Part shown: positions 62,390-64,000 of the stretch, piece by piece | Layout: each line of letters starts with the position of its first letter | Position numbering within the stretch: position 1 is the first letter of the stretch | DNA from: Streptomyces milbemycinicus | Lineage (GTDB): Bacteria > Actinomycetota > Actinomycetes > Streptomycetales > Streptomycetaceae | Length of the DNA stretch: 64,000 nucleotides | Assembly (NCBI RefSeq): GCF_002154605.1 | Contig: NZ_MUNE01000148.1 | Location: 1-64,000 of the forward strand | Direction of reading: 5' to 3' | Position numbers and translations under genes: made by a program | The notes under the pieces: generated by a model | What the model saw: only the letters and a program-made list of their open reading frames with translations | Databases searched by the model: none | Told to the model about the DNA's origin: nothing

Positions 62390-63238
62390 TCACGCGTGTC
62401 GTCCGGGGCGGTGGGTTGGATCGGGCCAGGGCTCGCGGACCGCGGCGGAGACCGCCCGGGCGGTGGTCAGGACGCAGCGGTCGAACTCCGCCGCGCCATG
62501 GGTCGGGTCCGCGTCGGTGACGTCCCTGCCCCACACCCCCGTCTCGCTGACCTGGTCCATGCGGTAGTCCCAGAAGGAGTCGAGGTCGACATGGGAGGTG
62601 GCCAGTTCCATCCGGACCAGCTCCGGCGCCAGATGCAGCATGACGGAGGTCTCGAAGTAGTTGGCGTGCATCAGCGCCCGGCCGTAGGTGACATGTCCGT
62701 CGACCTCGGGTCCCGGGTACATCGTCACGTATCCCAATGCCCGCACCCGGGCATCACGATGGCGGACCCTCAGCTTCTCGGCCGACACATCGAGCGCGCC
62801 GTTGTTCCAGATGTGCCCGTTGAGCTGGATGAACTGCCGTATCCCGGAGGCGTACAACGAGTCGATGACATCCTCGACGACGGCGATCATGGTCTCCGGC
62901 CGCAGCGCCACCGTCCCGGCGAAGTCGCCGTGGGACGCGGACACTCCGAAGCTCAGGGGCGGCAGGACGGGCACACCGGTCAGGGCGGAGACCCCCAGGG
63001 CGACGGCCTCGCAGATCCGGGTGTCCACCGCGAGCGGGAGATGGGGACCGTGCTGCTCGGTGGCGCCGACGGGGATGATGACGGCGTTCTGGCCCGCGGC
63101 GGTGGACTTCGCGTCCGGCCAGGTCAGCTCCTCCCACAGCACCGGCGAACCGGTCCCGCCCAACCGCGCGGCGAGTTCCGGGACGTCCAGGCCGGTGGGT
63201 ACGGTCCGTCCGGACGGCCCGGTGATGAAGACGGACAT
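62390..63238 (-). CDS. Creatininase-family amidohydrolase
   Basis: 282 residues from ATG 63238, with GGGAGG close upstream. The metal site motif is GATEQHGPHLPLAVDTRI near residue 60-78 (Glu, His and Asp ligands), followed by FGVSASHGDF and QLNGHIWNNGAL, all typical of the family that includes creatinine amidohydrolase and cyclic-amide or formylaminopyrimidine hydrolases. It is 31 bases downstream of the cytidine-deaminase-like gene. A ring-opening or deamidating step on a cyclic amide is likely. Confidence 0.9.
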   Translation of the reverse strand: MSVFITGPSGRTVPTGLDVPELAARLGGTGSPVLWEELTWPDAKSTAAGQNAVIIPVGATEQHGPHLPLAVDTRICEAVALGVSALTGVPVLPPLSFGVSASHGDFAGTVALRPETMIAVVEDVIDSLYASGIRQFIQLNGHIWNNGALDVSAEKLRVRHRDARVRALGYVTMYPGPEVDGHVTYGRALMHANYFETSVMLHLAPELVRMELATSHVDLDSFWDYRMDQVSETGVWGRDVTDADPTHGAAEFDRCVLTTARAVSAAVREPWPDPTHRPGRHA

Positions 63239-63267
63239 GTCTCCTCCCTTCTCGGGGCCGGTGGCGC

Positions 63268-63726
63268 TCACCACCGGCGTCGGCTCTTCTCGGGCAGCAG
63301 GTCCAGGGCGCGCAGGGGGACGGGCTCGTCCCCGTCGACCGTGGTGACCCACACGGTGGCGTCCGGGCAGTAGTCGCTGATCAGTTCGCGGCACACCCCG
63401 CACGGGGCGATGATCCGGAATCGGCCCGCCGGTTTGATCTGCACCGAGACCACCGACACGATGCTCAGCGGCGCCTCGGCGGGCAGGGCGCCCCGGGCGG
63501 TTCCCATGGCCACTCCCTCGGCGCAGATCGAACTGCGCCGGCAGGAACCCTCCACATGGATGCCGGTGTGGACGCGGCCGTCCGCGGTACGCAGCGCCGT
63601 CGCCACCTCGTGGCGGTCCGGCTGCCAGACCCGGGCCAGCAAGGCCTGGGCCGCGGTGAGAAGTTCGGCGTCGCCCGTGCTCATCGACGGCGGGACGGGC
63701 ACGGGGCTGACGTCCGCCGCGCTCAT
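63268..63726 (-). CDS. Cytidine-deaminase-like zinc deaminase
   Basis: 152 residues from ATG 63726, which overlaps the amidohydrolase stop (ATGA); ATG 63684 is an alternative start. The zinc motifs are CAE in SSICAEGVAMG (the Cys-type of tetrameric cytidine deaminases, with Glu as proton shuttle) and PCGVCRE. It is similar in size to cytidine and blasticidin-S deaminases. In a run with a creatininase-type amidase and an amidohydrolase, it probably deaminates a heterocyclic or amidine-like intermediate rather than serving nucleoside salvage. Confidence 0.87.
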   Translation of the reverse strand: MSAADVSPVPVPPSMSTGDAELLTAAQALLARVWQPDRHEVATALRTADGRVHTGIHVEGSCRRSSICAEGVAMGTARGALPAEAPLSIVSVVSVQIKPAGRFRIIAPCGVCRELISDYCPDATVWVTTVDGDEPVPLRALDLLPEKSRRRW

Positions 63727-64000
63727 GACGTCAGGCCCAGCAGCCGGGCCATGTTGCCGCCCTCGACCAGCGCCCGGTCCTTCTCGTCCTCGACCGCCTT
63801 TGCGATCTTCATGCGTTCCAGGTCGAAGTCCGAGCCGGGCCACTCGCTGCCCATCAGGATCTTTTCGGGCCCCAACCGCGTGTAGGCGCGCTTCACGTCG
63901 CTCAGCAATGTCGCCGATGTCTCCAGGTACACATGCGGCTGGCGTTCGGCCACGATGATCGCCTCCGGCACGTTCCACACCGCCCCCATGTGCGCGATGA
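63723..64000 (-). CDS. Amidohydrolase (TIM-barrel, amidohydrolase-2 type), C-terminal part
   Basis: The gene runs off the right edge; the last about 92 codons are visible. PHVYLETSATLLSDVK and KILMGSEWPGSDFDLERMKI give the late Asp/Glu region of the amidohydrolase-2 family, where many members have FGSDWP. The C-terminus is NMARLLGLTS. Members hydrolyse or decarboxylate ring acids (for example ACMSD-like and gamma-resorcylate enzymes). It is the most upstream visible gene of the leftward catabolic run. Confidence 0.82.
   Translation of the reverse strand, partial: IAHMGAVWNVPEAIIVAERQPHVYLETSATLLSDVKRAYTRLGPEKILMGSEWPGSDFDLERMKIAKAVEDEKDRALVEGGNMARLLGLTS

Overview
The window is very GC-rich DNA with strong third-position G/C bias, short overlapping operons and many actinobacterial families (modular type I PKS, GlxA-type regulators, GbsR/MarR regulators, MIP, VapBC). 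This points to Streptomyces or a close relative; no rRNA or tRNA gene was seen to refine that.

Region 1 (1-25972) is the 3' part of a modular type I polyketide synthase locus, all on the + strand, with one module per protein: a partial protein (DH end-KR-ACP), KS-AT-KR-ACP, KS-AT-DH-KR-ACP, KS-AT-DH-KR-ACP, and a release module KS-AT-DH-ACP-TE. A type II thioesterase and a MonCI/LasC-like FAD epoxidase follow, then two strong hairpins. Three ATs carry the methylmalonyl signature YASH. The AT of the 7390-13008 protein carries VASH, and a crotonyl-CoA carboxylase/reductase gene lies at 28617-29960, so an ethylmalonyl-type or other unusual extender unit is plausible. Two KRs have lost catalytic residues and the last module has no KR, so the chain probably leaves the enzyme with a beta-keto or beta,delta-diketo end.

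Region 2 (26000-48900) is an accessory and decayed zone. It holds a GbsR-like regulator with a broken MFS exporter, the ccr gene, two GlxA-type regulators with HD-domain genes, a two-component system with a recurring binding-site candidate, a DsbA/MBL/aquaporin/AraC/flavodoxin group, a VapBC module, and at least seven transposase remnants. Many genes here are frameshifted, truncated or fused to fragments of others. Several breaks are single missing bases, so genuine decay and sequencing error must be separated.

Region 3 (48936-64000) is an intact catabolic-looking locus almost entirely on the - strand, with many 4-base stop/start overlaps. In transcription order it encodes an amidohydrolase (cut by the window edge), a cytidine-deaminase-like protein, a creatininase-family amidase, an aldehyde dehydrogenase, a fused class V aminotransferase/sarcosine-oxidase-like protein, then (downstream of a divergent GntR/FCD regulator) a cyclase-family hydrolase, a gamma-glutamyltransferase, a copper amine oxidase, a small membrane protein, a Rieske oxygenase, a glutamine-synthetase-like ligase and a flavin/2Fe-2S reductase. 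The simplest reading is uptake-independent breakdown of an amine through gamma-glutamylation, ring or N-dealkyl oxygenation, and oxidative deamination. The exact substrate cannot be read from the sequence, and this set is the best candidate in the window for an undescribed pathway.
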